Positions 19,264 to 27,098 of a stretch of 47,488 bases of DNA are shown piece after piece. Source of the stretch: Winogradskyella sp. (lineage in GTDB: Bacteria > Bacteroidota > Bacteroidia > Flavobacteriales > Flavobacteriaceae). The translations under genes were made by a program, and so were the position numbers. Each line of letters starts with the position of its first letter. Positions within the stretch are counted from its first letter, which is position 1. Location of the stretch: NCBI RefSeq assembly GCF_013213975.1, contig NZ_JABSST010000013.1, positions 1 through 47,488 on the forward strand, written 5' to 3'. Below the pieces are notes generated by a model. That model made no database searches, was not told the origin of the DNA, and saw only the letters and a program-made list of their open reading frames with translations.

Positions 19264-19944
19264 ATGAAAATCATTCCTGCAAAAACACCTGGAATTGTAA
19301 AGACCCTACTGCCTAACTTTGTATGGAATGTAAATACTGAAGACAAAACATTATATCTAACATTTGACGATGGTCCAACACCTGAGATTACACCTTGGGT
19401 ACTTGAGCAATTAAAAGCTTATAATGCTAAAGCGACCTTCTTTTGCATCGGTAAGAATATTGAATCACATTCAGAAATTTTTCAAAATGTCCTTGAAGAA
19501 GGTCATGTGGTGGCTAATCACACTTATGACCACTTAAAAGGCTGGAAAGTCAAGACAACGATTTATGTGAACAATATAGAGTTATGTGATTCAGTGATGA
19601 CCTTTCAAATTCAAAACTCCAAATCTCAAGGCCTAAGTACAGATACTTTAAAATTGTTTAGACCTCCGTATGGTAAATTAAAAACCAAGCAAAGTAAAAC
19701 CCTCCAAAAGTTAGGTTATAAGATTATCTTATGGGACGTCCTTTCTTATGATTGGGATAAATCAGTATCTGAGCAACAATGCTATAATAATGTCATATCT
19801 GCAGCCAACTCTGGAAGTATCATTGTATTTCATGATAGTGTAAAAGCTTCACGAAATTTACAATATACATTGCCAAAGGTCTTGGAATATTACTGTGAAA
19901 AAGGGTTTCAATTTAAGGCCTTAACTAAACATAATCTTGCATAA
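19264..19944 (+). CDS. Polysaccharide deacetylase (NodB homology domain, CE4-like)
   Basis: The 226-residue protein is a single NodB-type deacetylase domain. Motifs visible in order are LTFDDGPTP (the Asp-Asp pair), ANHTYDH (metal-binding histidines), LFRPPYGKL (the conserved RPPYG), WDVLSYDWD, and IIVFHDSV near the end. These match the metal-dependent family that removes acetyl groups from GlcNAc polymers or peptidoglycan. No clear signal peptide or membrane helix is present, so it may act in the cytoplasm or be exported in another way. It is coupled to the DUF2723 gene (2-bp gap), and its last 20 bp overlap the convergent thioredoxin-fold gene. Confidence 0.92.
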   Translation: MKIIPAKTPGIVKTLLPNFVWNVNTEDKTLYLTFDDGPTPEITPWVLEQLKAYNAKATFFCIGKNIESHSEIFQNVLEEGHVVANHTYDHLKGWKVKTTIYVNNIELCDSVMTFQIQNSKSQGLSTDTLKLFRPPYGKLKTKQSKTLQKLGYKIILWDVLSYDWDKSVSEQQCYNNVISAANSGSIIVFHDSVKASRNLQYTLPKVLEYYCEKGFQFKALTKHNLA

Positions 19945-20221
19945 CACCAATAAGCGTATTGGCATCTTGCTCACCGCTATGACGCCATTTCATTTCGCCA
20001 TTTTTATAAATGATTAAAGTTGGTAAACCTTTAACGCGCAGTGCTTCTGCTAGTTCTTTGTTTTTATCAACATCAATCTTAATTATTCTGGCCTTATCTC
20101 CTAATGCAGCGGCTACATCTCTAAGAATCGGATGCATGGCAATGGATTGATCGTTCCATTCTGTATAGAAGTCTAATAGGACTGGAATATCGACATCTAT
20201 TAATTCCCCAAATTTTGACAT
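19925..20221 (-). CDS. Thioredoxin-fold protein lacking the CxxC motif
   Basis: The 98-residue protein has the length and strand order of thioredoxin: VLLDFYTEW for the active-site strand, RIIKIDVDKN, then VKGLPTLIIYKNG with the cis-proline at Pro67. At the active site, where thioredoxin has WCGPC, this protein has WNDQS (residues 22-26), so both catalytic cysteines are replaced by Asn23 and Ser26. It cannot do dithiol-disulfide exchange and more probably acts in binding or as a chaperone. I believe close homologs in other flavobacteria share this change, which would make it a stable subfamily and not a recent mutation; I cannot check this here. It is a single gene whose end overlaps the convergent deacetylase gene by 20 bp. 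Confidence 0.9.
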   Translation of the reverse strand: MSKFGELIDVDIPVLLDFYTEWNDQSIAMHPILRDVAAALGDKARIIKIDVDKNKELAEALRVKGLPTLIIYKNGEMKWRHSGEQDANTLIGVMQDYV

Positions 20222-20326
20222 ACTGTATGAATTTAGTCAAACTTGCTTACAAACCAGTTGTACTTTTTAGAAGCTGACTGTATTTTGTTTGTTATCAGCA
20301 TTATAAAAATAAGGAATTGTAAGCAA

Positions 20327-21571
20327 TTATGCTTCTTTTGACCCCTTTTTAAGTTCTATCACTGTGATTTCTGGCCAAATGCCTACTCTTCCAGGAAAGG
20401 CCAAATAGCCGAAACCGCGATTAACATTAATGTATTGTCCTAACGATTCGTAAATACCAGCCCATTGCTTATATCTCCATTTTACTGGACTCCATTTAAA
20501 CCAACCTGGTATTTCTATTCCAAACTGCATACCATGTGTGTGTCCGCTCAATGTTAAATGATAATGATTCTTATCATTGACAACCTCAGCATCCCAATGG
20601 CTTGGATCATGACTCAACAATATCTTAAAATCATCTTTAGCAACGCGACTTGACGCTTTTTTAAGATCACCTGCCTTCTTAAAACCTCCTTTTCCCCAAT
20701 TTTCAACTCCAATTATTGCTATACGTTCACCATCTCTTTCAATAAATCTATTTTCGTTGAGTAAAAGATCAAATCCAATTTCTTTTTGAATTGCTTTTAA
20801 GTCTTCAAGATTTTGCTTTTTATCATCATCAGAATTCCAACGTACATAATCTCCATAATCATGATTCCCCAATACCGAATACAAACCTTCTTTAGCATTA
20901 AGTTTCTTAAAAATATCCACATAAGGCTTCATTTCTTCCGCTTTATTATTTACCATATCACCTGTAAATAAGACAACGTCACTTTGCTGCTCGTTAATGA
21001 GATCTATAGCATAGGATACCTTGTCCATATTATCAAAACTACCCGAGTGCACATCACTAATTTGGGTAAGTCTAAAACCATCAAAGGCTTTTGGCAAATC
21101 TTCAAAGTGAAGCGTATATTTCAAAACTTTAAAATTATATTTACCCTTATACATCCCATAAAGGATAGAGGCAAATGGTACAGCTGCCAATCCAAGAGCT
21201 ATTTGACTAATGAATCGTCGTCTTGCAGGAATATGTTTGATCTGGTTTGCACTACCACTATCATCTTGCATAAAATAGCTGTAGATACCTTGTGGAATTC
21301 TAAATATATCCTCCGAAAACATGATTGCAATTAGAACCAATTTGGGAACCACCATAGCAATTAGAAATCCAACTGCTAGAGAATTGGCTTGAGAAAACCC
21401 ATTGCTTCTATTAAATCCATAGAATTGAATTAAAAAGTTACCCATAACAACGACTGTAAAAAGCCAATACAAGGCATACCACCAATTACTTTTCGTAACT
21501 GTTTTAAGCGACTGAAATGCGTAATAATCGGCAACTCCAATTACTAAAATAAAGATCAACCAACGAATCAT
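20327..21571 (-). CDS. Membrane-anchored metallophosphoesterase (YkuE/YaeI-like)
   Basis: The ATG at 21571 gives 414 residues; a TTG two codons upstream is less likely. The N-terminal region has several hydrophobic segments (about residues 1-100), then a hydrophobic stretch after RRRFISQIALGLAAV. The C-terminal catalytic domain has all five calcineurin-type motifs: QISDVHSG, TGDMVNN, LGNHDYGDY, LLSHDPSHWD and SGHTHGMQ. It is a predicted two-metal phosphoesterase facing the periplasm. Related YkuE/YaeI proteins are implicated in lipid head-group (UDP-diacylglucosamine-like) hydrolysis, but the substrate here is unknown. It lies 86 bp after cutC on the same strand and has its own -10 box. Confidence 0.92.
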   Translation of the reverse strand: MIRWLIFILVIGVADYYAFQSLKTVTKSNWWYALYWLFTVVVMGNFLIQFYGFNRSNGFSQANSLAVGFLIAMVVPKLVLIAIMFSEDIFRIPQGIYSYFMQDDSGSANQIKHIPARRRFISQIALGLAAVPFASILYGMYKGKYNFKVLKYTLHFEDLPKAFDGFRLTQISDVHSGSFDNMDKVSYAIDLINEQQSDVVLFTGDMVNNKAEEMKPYVDIFKKLNAKEGLYSVLGNHDYGDYVRWNSDDDKKQNLEDLKAIQKEIGFDLLLNENRFIERDGERIAIIGVENWGKGGFKKAGDLKKASSRVAKDDFKILLSHDPSHWDAEVVNDKNHYHLTLSGHTHGMQFGIEIPGWFKWSPVKWRYKQWAGIYESLGQYINVNRGFGYLAFPGRVGIWPEITVIELKKGSKEA

Positions 21572-21588
21572 AATCAAAATTTAATTGT

Positions 21589-21596
21589 CAAAGTTA
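21589..21596 (-). promoter_or_regulatory. Predicted -10 element of the metallophosphoesterase gene
   Basis: The minus strand reads TAACTTTG, a full match to TAnnTTTG, 17 bp before the ATG at 21571. This supports that start and suggests the gene is transcribed apart from cutC. No -33 at normal spacing is seen. Confidence 0.45.
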
Positions 21597-21657
21597 AGCA
21601 ACTGCGTGTCCAGATATCTTATCAAATTGTTAAAGCTTTTAAGGAAAGCCCAAGTAA

Positions 21658-22353
21658 CTAGGTAGAAACAGCATTCAAAATTGCGCTTATTTTAGAAACA
21701 TCCGAAACAGTTTTTGGACTATTACTATCTGAATTATTAGTTGAAAGTAGAACTGAAGCAGATCCATGAATTTCCTTCAATCCAATAGATTTAAAACGCA
21801 ATGCATTGTCAGCATTAATGCCACTTCCTGCCATTATTATAATTCTATTCTTTGCTAAATGATTAAGGGTATTAATTAAATGAATTCCTGCAGCAGCTGT
21901 GTCTTCTTGACCTGACGTTAGTATCCGATTCGTACCAATACCAATTAATTGTTCTAAGGATTCCTCTGGATTAACTAGCTCATCAAAGGCGCGGTGAAAC
22001 GTAAACTCTAATGGCTTGGATAAGGCTATTAGTTCTGCTGTTCGTTCTATATCAATCGTCAAATCAGAATTTAAAACCCCTGAAACTATGCCATGATAAC
22101 CTAATTGCTTACAAAGTAAAATATCCGATGTCATGACCTCAAACTCAGCCTTGGAAAACACAAAATCACCACCTCTTGGTCTAATTAATACAAAGGCTGG
22201 AATATCTAATTCTTCAGAAACTTGTCTTAATAAGTCATGTGATGGAGTGATTCCGCCTATTTCAAGATTTTCGCATAACTCGATACGATGCGCACCTGCA
22301 ACTTGGGCATTTTTAGCCGATTGGAAAGAATTTGCACAAACCTCTAATAACAT
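21658..22353 (-). CDS. cutC: CutC family protein (named for copper homeostasis)
   Basis: The 231-residue protein matches CutC from end to end. It opens MLLEVCANSFQSAKNAQVAG, followed by RIELCENLEIGGITPS, VLIRPRGGDFVFS, FTFHRAFDEL, and GTNRILTSGQ before the closing MAGSGINADN. This is a TIM-barrel fold. The family was named for copper tolerance in E. coli, but the biochemical role is uncertain. Here it begins 1 bp after the stop of the GH20 hexosaminidase gene, so it is almost certainly co-expressed with a glycan-degrading enzyme. That context argues for a role in sugar metabolism instead of copper handling; this is inference. Confidence 0.95.
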   Translation of the reverse strand: MLLEVCANSFQSAKNAQVAGAHRIELCENLEIGGITPSHDLLRQVSEELDIPAFVLIRPRGGDFVFSKAEFEVMTSDILLCKQLGYHGIVSGVLNSDLTIDIERTAELIALSKPLEFTFHRAFDELVNPEESLEQLIGIGTNRILTSGQEDTAAAGIHLINTLNHLAKNRIIIMAGSGINADNALRFKSIGLKEIHGSASVLLSTNNSDSNSPKTVSDVSKISAILNAVST

Positions 22354-22354
22354 C

Positions 22355-24652
22355 TTAGTTGATTATAATTTCGTCAATAAACGTCCAGGCCTTGTTTCCA
22401 GCCCCTTGTTTGCCCTCTGGAATTGTGCCATAATTGGAAATCATTAAACTTAACGATTTTACGGTCACTTTTAAATCTTCTGGAGTTTTAAAATCATATT
22501 TAAAGTTTACCAAATTTTCATTTTTTAAGTTTACTTCTTTTACATCAGTTACAATCGTACCATCATCAAGAGTAAATTTAAGATGAACTGCTTTAGGTGC
22601 ATAAATCCACTGCCCATTTCCATTATAAAAACGTGTCTCAACAGAATTGATCTTTTTTTCTTCATTTAAATCAATTGTAATTTCAATATCCTCTCCCCAA
22701 AAGCCCAGCCATTCATTATCAGCATAACGAGCATCACTACCACTTACACCATTTATTAACCCTTCTGCACCACTTCCTGAATAGGCCTCATGAGGATTTT
22801 TATCAATACTAATTTTTGTGCCTATAGCCTTATGATAATTGATCTTTTGAGTAAAAGTACTACCTATTTGATTGTCTTCATTGAATACAGCGGCTTTGAG
22901 CGTACAGGTTTTTGTTATTGGAATTTCTGAGGTGTACATATCAGAACTTACACTAGGCTGAGTACCGTTAAGAGTAAACCTTATCATTTTACCCTGAGAT
23001 AAGGTCTTAAGTCTGTAGGCTGTATCACCATTCAATGATACCATTCGCCCTTCAATTTCATAAAGATGATTGGCATAATTAATACCTAAAGTCTCCAATC
23101 TTTTATGGAAATTTTCAACACTTCCTACAAAATCATTATAGTTCCGTTTCTCAGAATGAGACCACAATATTTCACTCATGGCAAGTACCCGAGGGAACAT
23201 CATATACTCTACTTGATCTTCTTTTGGCATATATTCTGTCCAAATATTGCCTTGGGCACCCAGAACATATTTCGACTCATCTTCTGTTAATTCCTCTGGA
23301 ATAGGATTAAATGAATATACTTTTTCTAAAGGCAAATAGCCACCAATAGCTAATGGTTCGTCATCATTTTCAGATTGGTAATAATCAAAATAACAATGGG
23401 ACGTTGGAGTAATAATCACATTATGACCAGCTTTTGCCGCAGCCACTGCACCTTCTACACCTCTCCAAGACATCACAGTGGCGTTTGGTGCTAAACCACC
23501 TTCTAAAATTTCGTCCCAACCAATAATTTGTCTGCCTTTAGAATTAAGATACTTTTCCATGCGCTGAATAAAATAACTCTGCAAACCATGTTCATCTTTG
23601 AGGTTATGATTTTTGATAAAATCCTGACAAAATTCACTGTTTTTCCATCTAGCTTTTGGAGCCTCATCACCACCAATATGGATATACTGGCTAGGAAATA
23701 ACTCCATAACCTCATCTAATACATCTTCTAAAAACTGAAATGTAAATTCATTAGGACAATAAATCTCTTCAAAGACTCCCCATTTTGTGGCCACTTTCAC
23801 AGGCTCTCTGGTACATCCCAATTCTGGATAAGCAGCTATTGCAGCCTGACTATGACCGGGCATTTCAATCTCAGGAATTATAGTTACAAAACGTTCCTCA
23901 GCATAAGCAACAATATCCTTAATCTCCTCTTGGGTATAGTAGCCACCATATTTTTTTCCATCAAACTGATGTGGTTGATCGCTATAATGACCCACCAATG
24001 TCTCATCTCTATAAGCTGCCACCTCTTGAAGTTTTGGGTACTTTTTTATTTCGATGCGCCATCCTTGATCCTCTGTTAGGTGCCAATGAAACGTATTCAT
24101 CTTTAACATGGCCAAGGCATCAATATATCTTTTTATAAAGTCCACAGAAAACATATGTCTGCCGACATCTAGATGCATACCTCGGTATTTGAATTCTGGT
24201 TGATCCTTAATGGTTAAACATTGAATGGCAACTTCTGAATGCATGTAACTACAGTTCTCAAAACTTACTGGCAACAATTGTCGTAATGATTGTACGGCAT
24301 AAAATGCTCCTACCTCGCTTGACGCTTTTATACTTATTTTATCTGATTGAATATCAAGTTCATAAGCTTCTGGCTTTAATGTTGCAACTAGAATAAACTC
24401 AATTTCATTAGAGTTTTGAATTTCAATTGAGCTTCCATTTTCAATGAAATTTTTCAAAAACGCAGATGATAACTGGAATTCTTCTGAGGCGTAAATTCCC
24501 ACAGAACTATCTAAAATAAATTGATTGCTCTTAAGTTCTTGGTTGATTGGAATTGGAATAATTTGAGGAGTCGTATTTGGTATACGCATTTCTATACACC
24601 CACATAAAACTGAGGCAAAAAGAAAGAGTAACAGTATTTTCTTGAAATGCAT
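22355..24652 (-). CDS. GH20 beta-N-acetylhexosaminidase lipoprotein
   Basis: The 765-residue enzyme is predicted to remove terminal beta-GlcNAc or beta-GalNAc at the cell surface. It starts MHFKKILLLFLFASVLCGC, a lipoprotein signal with Cys near residue 19. The GH20b N-terminal domain spans about residues 35-150. The catalytic barrel follows, with FHWHLTEDQGWRIEIKKYP and the catalytic pair in HIGGDEAPKARW (Asp329-Glu330), plus SWRGVEG and GAQGNIWTEY further on. After the barrel come a chitobiase-type C-terminal domain (about 550-625) and a discoidin-like module to the end, resembling that of the GH92 neighbour. cutC follows with a 1-bp gap. The start codon lies inside one copy of a 48-bp repeat. 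Confidence 0.95.
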   Translation of the reverse strand: MHFKKILLLFLFASVLCGCIEMRIPNTTPQIIPIPINQELKSNQFILDSSVGIYASEEFQLSSAFLKNFIENGSSIEIQNSNEIEFILVATLKPEAYELDIQSDKISIKASSEVGAFYAVQSLRQLLPVSFENCSYMHSEVAIQCLTIKDQPEFKYRGMHLDVGRHMFSVDFIKRYIDALAMLKMNTFHWHLTEDQGWRIEIKKYPKLQEVAAYRDETLVGHYSDQPHQFDGKKYGGYYTQEEIKDIVAYAEERFVTIIPEIEMPGHSQAAIAAYPELGCTREPVKVATKWGVFEEIYCPNEFTFQFLEDVLDEVMELFPSQYIHIGGDEAPKARWKNSEFCQDFIKNHNLKDEHGLQSYFIQRMEKYLNSKGRQIIGWDEILEGGLAPNATVMSWRGVEGAVAAAKAGHNVIITPTSHCYFDYYQSENDDEPLAIGGYLPLEKVYSFNPIPEELTEDESKYVLGAQGNIWTEYMPKEDQVEYMMFPRVLAMSEILWSHSEKRNYNDFVGSVENFHKRLETLGINYANHLYEIEGRMVSLNGDTAYRLKTLSQGKMIRFTLNGTQPSVSSDMYTSEIPITKTCTLKAAVFNEDNQIGSTFTQKINYHKAIGTKISIDKNPHEAYSGSGAEGLINGVSGSDARYADNEWLGFWGEDIEITIDLNEEKKINSVETRFYNGNGQWIYAPKAVHLKFTLDDGTIVTDVKEVNLKNENLVNFKYDFKTPEDLKVTVKSLSLMISNYGTIPEGKQGAGNKAWTFIDEIIIN

Positions 24653-24689
24653 TTTAGTACATTAGATGCATTAAAATTAGTAATCTTTT
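24642..24689. repeat. 48-bp repeat, copy 1 (over the GH20 start)
   Basis: The 48 bp here match 27048-27095 in the same orientation with five mismatches (43 of 48 identical). The unit begins TTGAAATGCATTTTAGTA and includes TTAAAATTAG. This copy covers the first codons and start of the GH20 gene, which reads on the opposite strand. Confidence 0.9.
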
Positions 24690-24762
24690 TGCAACAGATA
24701 TGTAAAAGTTTCTATTGATGATATCACAACCTCTATCCTTCAGACTTAGACCTCAATAACAT

Positions 24763-24813
24763 TATTGATAATCAATATGTTATATTGAAGACTTTGAATC
24801 CGATCATATGATC
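24763..24813. promoter_or_regulatory. Two perfect palindromes in the GH20 upstream region (candidate operators)
   Basis: TATTGAT-A-ATCAATA (24763-24777) is a perfect 15-bp palindrome, and GATCATATGATC (24802-24813) is a perfect 12-bp palindrome. Both lie in the 243-bp gap between the LruC gene and the GH20 start, 110-160 bp upstream of that start. No Bacteroidota -10 box is seen for GH20, so a regulated promoter is possible. Function is not shown. Confidence 0.35.
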
Positions 24814-24895
24814 ATATCCTTAACTGGCCATAAACCTCTAAGTTTTTGTGTGATATTAGTACAAACTCATCTCATAAACTATAAAATCTCCCCGA

Positions 24896-26896
24896 TTAAT
24901 GGATTTTATTTTGATCTCTATTTCCAGGTAGATCGCGGTACCAATCTTCATTAGAATTTCCCCCACTTGTAGCCCATAATGCAAAATTATAATAAGCATC
25001 GCTGATTGGAATACCAGCTTTAGGAAAATCAAATGATTCTGAGATATTAATTGCCCAGGGTAAACCGTTCGATGTCTTATAATAATACCCATTATCAAAA
25101 TTGCTTGCATCCGAAGATGTTCCAAAAAAACTTAAGTCTGCAAGATCCGTTGGCACTCGCCCTGGTAAGTGCACCTCCTTACTTCGATTACCATTAACAA
25201 AAATAAATGGATTATACGGCGGATATCCTGTCATACTCTGAGAAACTGGATTATCAAAATTAATCGTAGTGCTTATACTTGTTGTAGGTGATGTATGAGG
25301 GAAAAGACTACCTGAATTCTGAACCGCATCAAAGGCGCTATCAAAAATAATAACAGTTCCTTTTTCCTGATTAGCTTCAGTTCCATTTCCGTTTTGAGAA
25401 ATTAATCCATTGTTTAAATACACACCACTGACGCTATTTACATCATTAGATGCAAGATTATTTAATTGTATCCCAAAACCATTATCAAAACTAGCAAATA
25501 GCGCTTTTATAGTCCACTCTGCCTCTATATCTACCAAGAGATTACTACCGTTTAAAATATGATCTATTTCATAATCAATTACCATATCATTAAAATCATA
25601 GTCGCCTTGAGCAGGCCATAGATCTTCAAAGGCCAACGAACCCGAGTATGTGTTTCGAAGTGCTCTTAAGGGATCATCAGGAAAATCATCATTTTCATCT
25701 GTTATACCATCACCATCGTTATCTGTCACAGGAGTTGTTATAGGCATATCTCCTGTATTTATACCCTCCCAGGGATTCGCAGAAACATAAAAAATTAAAT
25801 CATTAAAATCATCATCACTTCCAGTTGAACGCGTCATATCCTCAAAACCGTTCAATAACAATTGATTTCCAAAGTCTGCCAACTGTACAGTATGTTGACG
25901 CTTATTCGGATCACTTTCTACTGTATTGAAATCAATCCTTGAGAAAAACTTTGTCGCATTAACATCTACTCCTGTTCCTGTCCATGCATTTTGAAAAAGC
26001 ACCCATGAAATGGTCTGTCCAGGGTCAAAATCCCCTAATTTTATTTTGTCTCCTGCATTAAGTTCTCCATATGAATTTACCAATGATGCATTGGGTAATA
26101 CAACGAAAATTGAATCTATCTCACTAACGTTGGCTGGAGGATTGTTAGTTTCAAAAACATAATACCCTAAGGCATTGCGATAACCAGCACCCTCACCAAC
26201 AAAAGTTACAAAGACTTCACTGGATTCAATTACCTCAATATCAAGTTCATTCCCTGTGGTTAAATATTCTGGATTATACCAAGGCACTCTTCTGTCAGGA
26301 AGTGACGCACTAACACTATTGAGAAATTCTTGACTCAAATCATCCCCTTCATCTTCAAGATAATGAGGTAAGCCTTTCCAATGGCCTTCATTATAACTAC
26401 CCATATAATAGTAATTGTCAGATATAGGAATTGGATCGAAATTCATTCGATTGTCATTATTAATAGCCCTATCAGATGGCAGACCGCCAAACTCCAAATT
26501 TATATATGGTGTCACATTTATCATTTTCTGATTGGCAAAACCGACACTTTGAACCTGTACGAATAAATTCTCTACATACGTTGGTATCTGAATTTGTGTA
26601 TTTATATGTCCAGACGCATCAGTTAATACTGATGCTAAATATATTCCACCAAAGTCAGGATTATCTGTAAAGAAACTTACTTTTACCCCACGTAATGCTT
26701 GATTTTCAATGGACCTAACTTGTATCTCACCTTCAATCTCTTCGGTTGTATTATAATTGAAATCCCTAGGAATATTTAGTTTAGTGATATCATTACTAGA
26801 TTCCTCGGACTGCGGGTCTTCAATATTATTAGACTCAGGACTACAGGTACAAAAACTTAAAACTAAGAGGCATAACACAAAATAACTTATTTTCAT
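24896..26896 (-). CDS. LruC-domain lipoprotein
   Basis: The 666-residue protein has a lipoprotein signal (MKISYFVLCLLVLSFCTC). A carboxypeptidase-regulatory or Ig-like stretch follows at about residues 50-130. A DUF4114-like region (around 270-345) contains GFEDMTRSTGSDDDFNDLIF. A calcium-binding type linker, DNDGDGITDENDDFPDDP, comes next, and an LruC domain (about 400-660) has YDFNDMVIDYEI. These domains are common in surface lipoproteins of Bacteroidota and their role is unknown. Aspartate-rich motifs suggest calcium binding. It is divergent from GH92 and upstream of GH20 on the same strand, so a role in binding or displaying glycan at the surface is possible but not demonstrated. Confidence 0.87.
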   Translation of the reverse strand: MKISYFVLCLLVLSFCTCSPESNNIEDPQSEESSNDITKLNIPRDFNYNTTEEIEGEIQVRSIENQALRGVKVSFFTDNPDFGGIYLASVLTDASGHINTQIQIPTYVENLFVQVQSVGFANQKMINVTPYINLEFGGLPSDRAINNDNRMNFDPIPISDNYYYMGSYNEGHWKGLPHYLEDEGDDLSQEFLNSVSASLPDRRVPWYNPEYLTTGNELDIEVIESSEVFVTFVGEGAGYRNALGYYVFETNNPPANVSEIDSIFVVLPNASLVNSYGELNAGDKIKLGDFDPGQTISWVLFQNAWTGTGVDVNATKFFSRIDFNTVESDPNKRQHTVQLADFGNQLLLNGFEDMTRSTGSDDDFNDLIFYVSANPWEGINTGDMPITTPVTDNDGDGITDENDDFPDDPLRALRNTYSGSLAFEDLWPAQGDYDFNDMVIDYEIDHILNGSNLLVDIEAEWTIKALFASFDNGFGIQLNNLASNDVNSVSGVYLNNGLISQNGNGTEANQEKGTVIIFDSAFDAVQNSGSLFPHTSPTTSISTTINFDNPVSQSMTGYPPYNPFIFVNGNRSKEVHLPGRVPTDLADLSFFGTSSDASNFDNGYYYKTSNGLPWAINISESFDFPKAGIPISDAYYNFALWATSGGNSNEDWYRDLPGNRDQNKIH

Positions 26897-27047
26897 GATT
26901 CAAATTGATTTAATCATTTCATAAAATAAATTAAAATCCATATATGTGTTAGTTGTAATTCGCTCAGTGACGGATTTAAGACGACTAGCGATCGTATAAC
27001 TAAGACAAGTAAATCAACAACTTCATGGCTATAGCTAAATGCAAAAA

Positions 27048-27095
27048 TTGAAATGCATTTTAGTATATTAGAGGCGTTAAAATTAGCAGTCTTTT
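27048..27095. repeat. 48-bp repeat, copy 2 (directly in front of GH92)
   Basis: This is the second copy of the 48-bp unit at 24642-24689, in the same orientation with five differences, four of them transitions. It ends 3 bp before the GH92 ATG. Read on the minus strand it still carries ATGCATTTCAA, the first codons of the GH20 gene, followed within a few codons by a stop. The copy may therefore derive from the GH20 start region. Confidence 0.9.
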
Positions 27096-27098
27096 CTG

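Noticed and set aside
24856..25125. 89-codon frame on the minus strand at the end of the LruC gene
   Set aside because: It overlaps the LruC gene in another frame and has no recognisable feature.
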